Below, one piece after another: positions 12,205 to 23,515 of a stretch of 64,000 bases of DNA; the stretch's first letter is position 1, and every line of letters begins with the position of its first letter. Where the stretch lies: assembly GCA_958298945.1 (NCBI GenBank), contig OY282610.1, positions 66,089,088 through 66,153,087 of the forward strand, given 5' to 3'. Below the pieces are notes generated by a model. That model was not told the origin of the DNA. It saw only the letters and a program-made list of their open reading frames with translations, and made no database searches. The DNA is from Atherix ibis (taxonomy: Eukaryota > Arthropoda > Insecta > Diptera > Athericidae). Both the position numbers and the translations under genes were made by a program.

Positions 12205-13406
12205 CGAGGTCCATTCAAAAAGTATGGCGAATTTTGTGTTTTTTCAAAAATTATTTATTTATTCATGAATATCTACTTTGTCACCTTCAAAGTAATCCCC
12301 ACCAGATATTAAACACTTGTCCCAACGTTTTTTCCAATCCTCGAAGCACTTCAAAAAATCATTTTTTGTGATCTTATTCAGCTCCTCCTTCGATGCCGGA
12401 TTTATCTCCTCAATCGTAGCGTAGCGTCTAATCGGGCTCTTCAGTTTTTAATCGGGCTCTTCAGTTTCGGGAACAAGAAAAAGTCACATTGGGCCAGATC
12501 TGGGGAATACGGCGGCTGCGGCATTATTAGTGTGTTGTTTTTGGCAAAAAATTCGCGCACAAGCAACGATGCATGAGCAGCGGCGTTATCATGGTGCAAA
12601 ATCCAATTTTTGTTCTTCCACAAATCCGGGCGTTTCTGGCAGATTGCTTCGCGCAACTTGCGCAGAACTTACAGGTAATATTCCTTATTAACCGTTCTAC
12701 CCTGTTGCAGAACCTATGATTCGTCACCAGTTATGACCCTGTGAGGCAAATTTGGGTCGTCGCGGACAGAGTCTAACAGCTCCTTAGCAATATTAATGCG
12801 ATGCTGTTTTTGTTCGAAATTTAGCAATTTTGGTACAAATGTCGCGGCGACCCGTCTCGCGACCAAATCATTGGTAAAAATCGAATGGCACGAACCAATC
12901 GATATGTTTAAGTCCCCAGCAACTTCTTTAACGGTGATTCGACGATTGGCCAATACAATTTTCTTCACTTCATCAATGTTTTCGTCTGTTGTTGATGTGC
13001 TCGGGCGTCCGGCACGCTTTTCGTCGTTCACATCTTCTCGGCCCTCTGATAACATTTTGTACCAGCGAAAAACGTTGCTTCGGTCCAAGGTAGCTTCACC
13101 ATATACCACAGTCGGAATGCGTCCGCCCAATTAATTTGCTTTTTCACACAAAATTTGATACAGATTCTTTGATCCATTTTTTGGAATGGGCAAAAATCGA
13201 GGACGAGCAAAAACATGTGCAAGCAAAGCAGCTCTCAAAAATTAACTGAACATTCAAAATGGCCGAACTTGTCGGCATAAGTGAGAGACATAAGTATCAA
13301 CATAAGTGAGAGACATGAGTACCAACATAACGCCACAAAAATCGAAAATCGAATATACGTAACCTACAGAAATTCAAAATTCCCGATACTTTTTGAACAG
13401 ACTTCG
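12205..13406 (-). mobile_element. Mariner copy B, same family as copy A
   Basis: The left end reads cgaggtccattcaaaaagta and the reverse complement of the right end reads cgaagtctgttcaaaaagta, so the terminal repeats of about 30 bp are diverged but clear. TA flanks both ends (12203-12204 and 13407-13408), the expected mariner target duplication. At about 1.2 kb it keeps most of the element, with one internal deletion of roughly 180 bp in the transposase and a local duplication of a 19-bp word near 12428-12465. Near the right end, a phrase containing ataagtgagagacat is also duplicated (about 13277 and 13303). Confidence 0.93.
12259..13177 (-). pseudogene. Mariner transposase pseudogene (copy B)
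   Basis: The probable start at 13177 gives MDQRICIKFCVKKQINWADA, the N-terminal helix-turn-helix region. After a frameshift comes a long open stretch (13130-12714) with GRPSTSTTDENIDEVKKIV, the second helix-turn-helix (RITVKEVAGDLNIS), ATFVPKLLNF (the WVPHEL-like linker) and the first catalytic motif ending GDES. A deletion then removes the WVYGYDVETKAQ to VNKEYY segment. The catalytic half resumes with REAICQKRPDLWKNKNWILH, HHDNAAAH and YSPDLAQCDFF. The C-terminus continues in another frame to a stop at 12259-12261. All three catalytic aspartates survive, but the gene is broken. Confidence 0.92.
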
Positions 13407-14931
13407 TATATATTTATTTAAAAAAAATATCGCTAAAATAAAAATATTATAAAAAATCCTGTAGTTAGTTCAGTATACTTGCAACACTAATAGTGGACAG
13501 TAAATGAGCGTCCTTTGAATGAAAACCATTCTCAAGCTGTGCAGATACAAACTGCCCCTTTTAGAAGCGTAGTTTTCAAAAGAGCAATCTAATCTACAAC
13601 ATTTCTATGATATTTCCGAACCCAAGAGATTTTTTAATTTTTCCATGATGTATTTTTTTTTTACTTTTTTTTCTCTAAGAAAAAACTCATTTTGAAGATG
13701 ATTAATTTTCGAATTATTGGGAAATATTAATATAGGCGACATTCTTTGGTATGATAACAGAACATTAAGTAAAAACAAAAGGACATAAAGATGCTGTGCT
13801 CGTCAGTGGAAGAGGCAGCGAAAGAAGAAAAATTCCAAAGTGACACTTCCAAGTACAAAAACATAAAAAAAAATTGAATATTTGGAATAGTAGAAGGAAA
13901 TGGACAATAAGATTGGGAGTATATAGCTGTTAGGGGAAGAGGAAATAAGAGATGTTATCCAATATTTTTACAGTCCGATTTCAGTTTGATGACATCCACT
14001 TCAAAAGGGGTAATTCTGAAAATAGTCTGAGGCATAGAAAATACGATTTGGAGAACTAACCAAATATTACTCCCTCCCCTCCTCGGTTTCAGATGTATAG
14101 AAACGAGTACGCACTCTTAAGAAAAAAATTACGCATATTGTCACTCTTCTAAGTCAATCAATCAGTTGGCACTCTAAATTGAGAACCGATTCAGTTTTTT
14201 GAGTCAATCCATCTTGTTTGGGATATTTTGAAATCTTGCCCCAGTAAAACTGAATTCTCATCAACTAAATTTCAAATTTCAATCGAATTTGTCAATTAGT
14301 CAAAGAAAGTATACATTTGGATTCTTGAGAAGAGAATACCGATTTGGAATTTTGGGTGATAATTTTCATAGAAGTGTGTAAATATTGTACATCCTAAGGT
14401 AGGACAAAATCAATAATTTTCTTAATTTTGGAACAGCCAAAGAAGAATAACTTCAAAATTTTAATAACACATTTTTGCGAAATACTCACATCCGGGTTTG
14501 TACAGTCTGACAATATTTATATTGGGCAATAAACAATTTAGGCTTATTTACAAATGGAATTATTTATTTTTCCGTACTTAAAAATTTATAATAATAAAAA
14601 GACTTGAAATGATGGCCATTATTAACGGTCAAATTGTAGTCAAGAGTCTTGACCGTAATTTGGAGTCTAAAAAACAAATTAAAATAACGAAAATATGGAC
14701 TTAATTAAATATTTATTATTAGAGAGTAAGGGTCGGAGGATTCATCTAAGGGATAACCGACCACTCAAAAAGTGGTAACCCTTTTCGGTATTTTTTAATT
14801 ATCAAGATGTTTTTCATGCAAATTTTTTATTGGACACTTTTAGTGCTCGACAACCAGAAAAGCGAATCCAACTAGTCTTGTAGACTAGTCCTGTCAATAG
14901 TCTATTTGGCATGATTTGCTCAAGGATAAAG
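13407..14931. other. AT-rich non-coding stretch
   Basis: No gene or repeat recognised between mariner copy B and the 38-bp array. Confidence 0.45.
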
Positions 14932-17104
14932 TGGTCTAAAATTTCTCAAATGACCTGTTCTCATAGATTTGGTCTAAAATTTCTCAAATGACCTGTTCTC
15001 ATAGATTTGGTCTAAAATTTCTCAAATGACCTGTTCTCATAGATTTGGTCTAAAATTTCTCAAATGACCTGTTCTCATAGATTTGGTCTAAAATTTCTCA
15101 AATGACCTGTTCACATAGATTTGGTCTAAAAATTTTCAAAAGACCTGTTCTCATAGATTGGATCTAAAATTTTTTCAAATTACCTGTTCTAATAGATTTG
15201 GTCTAAAATTACTTAAATGATCTGTTCTCATAGATTTGGTTTAAAATTTCTCGACTGACCTGTTTTCATAGATTGGGTCTAAAATTTTTCAAATGACTTG
15301 TTCTCATAGATTTGGTCTAAAATTTTTCAAATGACTTGTTCTCATAGATTTGGTCTAAAATTTTTCGAATGACCTGTTCTCAAAGATTTGGTTTAAAATT
15401 TCTCAAATAAGCTGTTCTCATGGATTTGGTCTAAAATTTCTCAAATAACCTGTTCTCATGGATTTGGTCTAGAAATTCTCAAATGACCTGTTCTCATAGA
15501 TTTGGTCTAAAATTTCTCAAATGACCTGTTCTCATAGATTTGGTCTAAAATTTTTCAAATGACCTGTTCTCATAGATTTGATCTAAAATTTCTCAAATGA
15601 CCTGTTCTCATAGATTTGGTCTAAAATTTCTCAAATGACCTGTTCTCATAGATTTGGTCTAGAATTTCTCAAATGACCTGTTCTCATAGATTTGGTCTAA
15701 AATTTTTCAAATGACCTGCTCTCATAGATTTGATCTAAAATTTCTCAAATGACCTGTTCTCATAGATTTGGTCTAAAATTTCTCAAATGACCTTTTCTCA
15801 TAGATTTGGTCTAAAATTTCTCAAATAATCTGTTCTCATGGATTTGGTCTAGAATTTCTCAAATGACCTGTTCTCATAGATTTGGTATAAAAATTTTCAA
15901 ATGACCTGTTCTCATAGATTGGGTCTAAAATTTCTCAAATAACCTGTTCTCATAGATTTGGTATAAAATTTCTCGAATGACCTGTTCTCATAGATTGGGT
16001 CTAAAATTTCTCAAATAACCTGTTCTCATGGATTTGGTCTAAAATTTCTCAAATAATCTGTTCTCATGGATTTGGTCTAGAATTTCTCAAATGACCCGTT
16101 CTCATAGATTTGGTCTAAAATTTTTCAAATGACCTGTTCTCATAGATTTTGTCTAAAATTTTTCAAATGACCTGTTCACATAGATTTGGTCTAAAATTTC
16201 TTAAATGACCTGTTCTCATAGATTTGGTTTAAAATTTCTCGACTGACCTGTTCTCATAGATTGGGTCTAAAATTTCTCAAATAACCTGTTCTCATAGATT
16301 TGGTCTAGAATTTCTCAAATGACCAGTTCTCGTAGATTTGGTCTAAAATTTTTCAAATGACCTGTTCTCATAGATTTGGTTTAAAATTTGTCAAATAACC
16401 TGTTCTCATGGATTTGGTCTAAAATTTCTCAAATAATCTGTACTCATGGATTTGGTCTAGAATTTCTCAAATGACCTGTTCTCATAGATTTGGTCTAAAA
16501 TTTCTCAAATGACCTGTCCTCATAGATTTGGTCTAAAATTTCTCAAATAATCTGTTCTCATGGATTTGGTCTAGAATTTCTCAAATGACCTGTTCTCATA
16601 GATTTGGTCTAAAATTTCTCAAATGACCTGTTCACATAGATTTGGTCTAAAAATTTTCAAAAGACCTGTTCTCATAGATTGGATCTACAATTTTTTGAAA
16701 TTACCTGTTCTAATAGATTTGGTCTAAAATTTTTCAAATGACTTGTTCTCATAGATTTGGTCTAAAATTTCTCGAATGACCTGTTCTCAAAGATTTGGTT
16801 TAAAATTTCTCAAATAACCTGTTCTCATGGATTTGGTCTAAAATTTCTCAAATAATCTGTTCTCATGGATTTGGTCTAGAATTTCTCAAATGACCTGTTC
16901 TCATAGATTTGGTCTAAAATTTTTCAAATGACCTGTTCTCATAGATTTGGTTTAAAATTTCTCAAATAACCTGTTCTCATGGATTTGGTCTAAAATTTCT
17001 CAAATAATCTGTTCTCATGGATTTGGTCTAGAATTTCTCAAATGACCTGTTCTCATAGATTTGGTCTAAAATTTCTCGAATGACCTGTTCTCATAGATTT
17101 GGTC
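14932..17104. repeat. 38-bp minisatellite array, about 57 units, with higher-order variants
   Basis: The unit contains ctaaaatttctcaaatgacc followed by tgttctcatagatttggt and repeats every 38 bases. Dividing the 2173-bp span by 38 gives about 57 copies. Variant units are not random: a unit with aataatctg is followed by one with tcatggatttggtctagaat, and this pair recurs near 15822, 16051, 16431, 16545, 16850 and 17001, at distances close to multiples of 38. This shows higher-order duplication within the array. No reading frame is conserved. The array ends sharply at tttggtcatgcaatag. Confidence 0.97.
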
Positions 17105-19022
17105 ATGCAATAGTCAACTTTTTCGGATTATTCCTTAATAAGCGGCTAATTTGTTTAAGACGCAAGTGATAGGCTTTATTTATAGTGTAATTTAAGCATA
17201 GATTATCACCTATAGACAGCCTGAACTTGTACCCAGATGATCGTTTTTAATATTCCTTAAGTGTTCAGATGTATACCTATGCCAGTCGTTCATCGAATCC
17301 TTTTAGCTACCACAAAAATCCCCCTCGCTGATGCCTCATCCATGGAAACGTCTGTTAATATATGATTTCCTTACTAGTCAAAGGTTTTATAGACATAATA
17401 TCTGATTGAGACCTATTTAATCAATGATTAAATAGCCCCAAAATGACTAGATTTTATGAAAAATCTTAAAAATGATTCAACAGCATTTTCGGACTGTTTC
17501 TAGCTCATTTTTCAAAAAGATCAACAATTACATGTTAGCTTTTCGGAAAGGATCAACAATTATATGTTAGCTCCTTAAAAGGAACAAGTACACTTTACTT
17601 TGAAGAAACGCACAATTTCACGGCATATTTTGCTTATAATTGAATGTATTTTTTTTTTGTTAATTAAAGGCCTCCATAAACAAAATATAATTTCTAAACT
17701 AAAGAAAAACCATTAATAAAATATGGTTAAAAATATTGCCGAAAGAAAAATTGTTTAATGACAAAATTGAATCCTTCGGTAATGCGGTGAAAGGCAAATT
17801 AATGTAACGTTCTTAAAACTAAATCTGAATAAATATAATTTCTTGTTACTTTTGGAATTTATTTTATTTTCGGTTCATTATTTTCGATGCTATTAGACGG
17901 TGAACATTGCCATGGTAGACAAGAACCATCATTTAAAAGTATTTTGTTGTGGATATCGCGTAAGTAAAAAGCCGCCTGGCTTTTTACTTAGTCGTACCGA
18001 CTGGCAGACCATCGAATGTCTTTGCATTTTATGAACAAACCTGATTGTGTTCAGGTAGGAAAAGAAAAGTGGTTGACGATGGTACGTGATAAATGCTGGG
18101 AAGACAGCATAAAGGCAGTCCGAAAAAGAATAAATTTTCGGCAATGCAAGAATACAAATCTCAGACGCAGGAGTCAATGCATCCGTAATAAAGGATAAAA
18201 AAAATACCACTACCACCACCACTGCCACCACGAAGGAATCTTGCTCTCGAAAGAACCTGACAATCTGAGCTATAAATACTCCTAAGAACGTAAAAATAAC
18301 AACAGTAATTGTTGGTTGGATAATAGGTTAGGTGTTAGTTAGGCAGAGGGGCTAGGCAGCTAACAGGGATAACATATAGTTTATATAATTGCGGTAGGAT
18401 TAAAGAGCTACCATGCAGGGTTGAAACGAACAAGAATACAAAATCACCGTCGCTGCATTGCTGCTAAGGGAAAGATTAGACGGTGTCGGCGACGGGAAAC
18501 TAATGAATTTTATTGGACTTTTTGACCCTTCTCTGAATTATTTATGTTGTTATTTTTCTTGTCATTTTTCTCTCTTTGAAGCAAAATAAAAAATGATTTC
18601 ACCATTTTCTTGGGTTATATGTCAACAACCTGAACATGGACAGTTTATTGTAGTTGAAATTGGACAAGAACCTTTCAAAAATGATCGTACACAAACCATC
18701 GAACGACACAGGACCTACGGTCAAATGTTCTCACGCCTTCCTTTTACCTTTCCCCGCGTCCTCTCTCTCTCACACTATTTCTGTTTTTTTTTTCAATCCT
18801 TATGTTCCTCTATCCATATTTATATACTTTAGCTACCTAACATGTGAGAATTTTCACAGTAGTTCTCTTAGGCATCTTTTATACAAAAATTACATAAAAA
18901 AACGTTAAATATTGAATATTCCACCTATTCCCTATGAAGTGAGTTGTTATTTTGTTATGATAATAAATTTTTATCACTTTGAAATTTTTATTGACGTCCC
19001 GGTTCATACTAAAAACTTAGCT
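17105..19022. other. Non-coding stretch
   Basis: Apart from the hairpin at 17961-17990, I see no gene or repeat. A short duplication of tcaacaattacatgttagct with small changes occurs near 17520-17570. Confidence 0.45.
17961..17990. other. Perfect 13-bp hairpin with 4-nt loop
   Basis: The left arm taagtaaaaagcc (17961-17973) is the exact reverse complement of ggctttttactta (17978-17990), with gcct as the loop. No gene is attached to it here. It could be a small fold-back or the remnant of a transposon end. Confidence 0.7.
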
Positions 19023-19760
19023 GCGATTAGACCATTCGAGAAATGCTCAAATGTTTGTCTTAAATTCCTCCAATTGGACGAACTTGTTAATACCAATTAC
19101 ACCATTCGTGTCTCCGAAAGAAAAATAAAAACTTCTCAATTACGAGCTCGAACACTCGAGCAATTATCGAGCAGTGAATACACATGAGCTCGATCAAAGT
19201 TCGCCCAGTCAGAAATGAATTTTTTTTTATCCATTCAACATTTGACATTTGCTTGGATTTTCAGTTGTGCTTTTGCGTGTTGCACTCCAATACATATAAT
19301 AATCATGAAAAAGGTAGAGAAAAAAATAGTAAATATTTAAAAATTAGGATAATTTAAGAGAATGCAGCAATGAAAACGAAGTGCAGCAATGAGAGCAGCA
19401 GTCGCAGCTGATGTTGAACGATAGGGAAAGCTATAACTGGGACTGGGTGGGCGATACGCGGTAAGGACGGTGTAAACGAAAAGTAATTGTCGGTACTTCT
19501 TACTTCGAGAAGAAATTTTTACCATCTTGGCAAGGATGATTTCGAACACCTTTGAGAACTGGTCTCCATACTACACTGAGCCATTCAACGTCACTGCCAT
19601 CGTTGAGCAATATATTTTGAGACAGTTTTTTTGTACAAAAAATCGGCAAATCAAAACACAAAAAAAAAAACAATTTTTAATACACTAACGTTCTTCATAC
19701 AAATCACACTGCGAAATGTCAAATTATCTGTGTTTGGCGAGCCCCAAATTTTTTGTGTTT
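19023..19760 (-). mobile_element. Unnamed inverted-repeat element, copy 1
   Basis: Read on the minus strand, this segment aligns along most of its length with 62840-63690 on the plus strand. Shared landmarks in order are cgcagtgtga, a T-rich run ending gtgttttgattt, catccttgccaagatggt, caattacttttcg/caacagttactttccg, a cgcccaccca block, and a tgatcgagctca block with cactgctcga. The segment ends at 19023-19051 with gcgattagaccattcgagaa on the plus strand. This resembles the start of copy 2 (gcgattataccacttgagaa), so together the two copies suggest terminal inverted repeats of about 29 bp. A frame at 19549-19337 (70 codons) is not preserved in copy 2. The family is unknown to me; a non-autonomous DNA transposon of about 0.9 kb is the best guess. 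Confidence 0.6.
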
Positions 19761-22234
19761 GGCGAGCCCCAAACTAATCGTAATTTAATGAGTTTAACAT
19801 AAGCTACCATTTTTAAGGATGTGAATAAGGAGACGAATATGAAAAAAAGGAGTTGATGCCAAACTCAGTCAATATCAAATGCAGTAGTCCTACACTCCCC
19901 AGAAAAATGGACAGTATGGGTCCAATTTTTGGCTAAATAAGCTACGGAAACCATGTTAACGGTTACTGAGGAACTTCCTTGATTTAGGATATTCCATTAG
20001 CTGATGATTTATCAGCGAGAACCTTCGTTGATTTAGGATATTCCATTGGCTGATGTGGGAGCAAGGCACCATTTTGGAAGAGAGTAAAATGCAGAGAAGG
20101 TGAACTGCGAGCAAATTGGCCTTGTCTTTTGAGCTGACATCTGGAATTTTTGGTTCCTTTAACAAATCACTAAAACTGTTTACTACCCCTGAGACACCGT
20201 TGTACTTTTTGCTTTAACCTTTGCTCATGGAGAAATTTAACGTATTGCAGTCATTTGTGGCTTTGTGACTGTGTGAAAAATTTTAGCGAATAACAGCATT
20301 CAATAAAAACTAAAAGGGATTTATCCATAACTAAAAAAAACGTTTAATAATTTTTTTTAGTGATATTCACTCCGTTTCTTTGTAAGGACTCGTAAACATT
20401 ATTAAAGTGATCGTCTTGTAAACTCTGCGTTATGAAAAATAAAAAAGAAGAGTTTATGATGTTGAGGATGTTGGGATTTTGAAATAGGTTAGTTCATTTT
20501 TTTTGGAGGGGGGAGAGATAAACCAGTACATCTCATACCCTAATGTGATATTATTTTTTTCAATATGATTTTTTCTTATACTGAATAGTAAAAGTTATCA
20601 ACTATTAAAAATAGGAATTTTTGTAAATCTTTTAGATAATCTGTATTCAATTTGATCAGGTATATTTTGCTACTTTCTGTATTTTCCGATATTATGAGTG
20701 AAAGAATATCATTCCATCTTCAATTTCAGAAATAAATGGCAATTATTTTGTAGTAATATTAAAGAAAAGAAGCCCACATGGATATGTCAAATTTTGATCA
20801 TTTCAATATTGTTTAATTTAAAATTGACGGCAGCAGTATATTACTGGAGATGCCAGATAAACTTAGGACTATTAAAAATAACTTATTTTGGAGAATGGTT
20901 TTTATGAAGAAAAAAAATCTTGAAGTATGAAATCTTTTCTGGGAAGGAAACTGTATATGAGATAACCCAATAATGAGTATTGAAAATATCAGTTCTGTAA
21001 AATATATTCATCCTTGAACTATTTCGGATAAAACAAATACACGTATTTTAACAATGAAAGCATAATCTTAAAAATGTCTAGAAGACTAAGATCAAAAACC
21101 AAGTAACTTTTTGAACATTTCGAAAAAGTATTAGGAATTTTATTTAATTCTGCAAAAATCACTACACATTATTCTTTATATAAGAAATACGATCAAAAAA
21201 ATATGGAGAATACTATCTATCTTATACGTAGTAGAATTATTTTATTATTTTTTATAAATCCAGGCATATTATTCAAAATTATTGTACAGAGCAGAAGAAA
21301 GAACTACTATCATTTTATCAAATTGTATCTATTCAAATTCAACTAATATTCATGATTTTGTTTCTTAGAAATAATTTCCGCTAGTCTTTTGGTGAGATGA
21401 AACGCACTCATCCAGATAATATTGGCTTACCGGACAGAAGATGAAAGGGGAATCTTCTCCCAAAGATACTAAATAATAAAGACAAATTGTTTCAGTTTTC
21501 TATTTATTGATTAAAGACTGAATGCCTGTTTTTTCGATCCAATTTGTACGCACCCTCATTATGCTCAGACTTTTCAGATAACTAAGACCAAATACAGAAT
21601 TTTTGTTGTGCTGCTGAACAAATGTGACAAGAAAATCATAAATTTTTCCAGTTGGATGGACTATCTATTGATCATAGACAGTAAAGGGGTTTACTTGTAG
21701 CTATTTATGTACCAAAGAGAAGAAAAGAATCTTATGCTTACTGAAAATTCATCTTCTTAAGCAGAGGTTATTCGAACGCATTCCTATGTCCCTCATAGAC
21801 AAGAACAATTTTATGCTCCCTTATTTCTAAACAAATCTGTATCTTTTTAAATTTCTTTAAAAATAAATTGAATATTTTTAAATTTTTTCAAAAAAAATAC
21901 ATAGTAAAAAAGAAAGTGAAAATACAAAATTATTGACATTGAATTTAAAGAGAAAAATAAAATTCAAATAAATGCAAGGTCTCCCACAGCTCAAGACGGA
22001 AGTTAGCGATTATCTAGTTTAAGAGATAAAAATAACTGCAAACATGATATAAATTATGCTAAGTAGGAGATTATTGAACATGTCCCAAACGATCAAATGA
22101 AAAATCAAATTCCGTCTTGAGGGGTCTTTTTTTTCTTTCTTCTTTTGATTTTCTTTTATAATTACTATTGATTTGGTTTGGATGTAAATTAGGACCATAA
22201 TTTTTTGAAGCATATATTTTATAACATTTGAATT
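19761..22234. other. AT-rich non-coding stretch with a short direct duplication near 19975-20055
   Basis: The phrase gatttaggatattccatt occurs twice about 50 bases apart (near 19980 and 20030), each followed by a gctgatg word. Otherwise no gene or repeat is recognised. Confidence 0.45.
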
Positions 22235-23515
22235 TGTTGCTCACTCTTGTCAGTAATAAAAATTTTCCACTTTCAATTTACAAAAAAAAAAATTATCTTT
22301 ACAATAAAAGTACTTTAAGACTGAGAAAAATAAGAAAAACTATTATTTTGAAAGTCTACAAAAGTAATTATTTTTAAGGTCTAAAAATTATTTAAAATAG
22401 GTTATGAATACACGAGAATACTTTATTCATTCAGTATCGATTTATGCAAACAAAAAAACGGTTTTTTTACTAATTTTAAGGTCCTATTAAAATTGTTTTT
22501 ACTAATTTTTAAGGTCCTATGAGATTACAGAAATCCTAATCCTATTTTCTTGCTTATAATTTTTTTTAAATCTCAACTCGTACGGTAGTAAAATTTTTAG
22601 TGTTTGAGACCTCTAAAATGTTGACTTTTTTGATAATTCTTCTATTTTGGTAAGAAAAAATTGACATTTGAAATGTTGCTCACTCTTGTCAACAATAAAA
22701 ATTTTCCACTTTAAATTTTAAAAAAAAGAAACTTTAGGACTGAAAACAATAAGAAAAACTATTATTTTTAAGGTCTACAAAAATAATTACTTTAAAGGTC
22801 TAAAAATTATTTAAAATTTATTAAGAATACACGAGGAGACTGTATTTATTCAGTATCGATTTATGTACTATAAAAAACGTTTTTTACTAATTTTAAGGTT
22901 CTTGTAAAATTGTTTTTACTAATTTTTAAGGTCCTATGATATTACATAAATCCTAATTCTATTTGCTTGCTTATAAATTAAAAAAAAATCTCAACTCATG
23001 GTTGTAAAATTTTTACTGTTAGGACCTCTTATCAAAATTCTTCTATTTTGGTAAGAAAAACTTGATATTTGAAATGTTGCTCACTCTTCGCAGTAATAAA
23101 ATGTTTCCACTTTCAATTAAAAAAAAAGATACTTTAGGACTGAGAACAATAAGAAAAACTATTATTTTTAAGGTCTATAAAAATTATACTTTTAAGGTCT
23201 AAAAATTATTTAAAATTGGTTATGAATACACGAGGACTCTGTATTTATTCAGTATCAATTTATGCATACTTAAAAAACGTTTTTTTAATAATTTTAAGGT
23301 CCTATGACCTTACTTATTTTAAGGTCCTAGTAAAATTATTTTTACTAATTTTTAAGGTCCTATGAGATTACAGAAATCCTATTTCTATTTGCTTGCTTAT
23401 AATTTTCTTTTTAAAATCTCAACTCTTAAGGTAGTAAATTTTTCAGTGTTTGGACCTCTAAAATGTTGACTTTTTTGATAATTCTTCTATTTTGGTAAGA
23501 AAAAAATTGAATTTA
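22235..23515. repeat. Three tandem units of about 400-440 bp
   Basis: The phrase gttgctcactctt recurs near 22237, 22675 and 23075. Between these, the same series follows each time: a poly-A stretch, gaacaataagaaaaactatt, ttaaggtctaaaaattattt, tcagtatcgatttatg, ttaaggtcctatgagattac, ctcaactc and ttcttctattttggtaag. Divergence is moderate and includes indels, so periods are about 438 and 400 bp. Each unit holds several taaggtcct or aaggtctaaaa words. There is no coding signal. Confidence 0.88.

Noticed and set aside
12796..13134. 112-codon plus-strand frame inside mariner copy B
   Set aside because: Antisense shadow of the transposase pseudogene.
14932..17104. CRISPR-like appearance of regularly spaced repeats
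   Set aside because: The units are directly adjacent with no variable spacers, and the host is a eukaryote; it is a minisatellite.
18265..18285. tataaata near 18270 as a possible TATA box
   Set aside because: Such words are expected by chance in this AT-rich DNA, and no gene or initiator follows.
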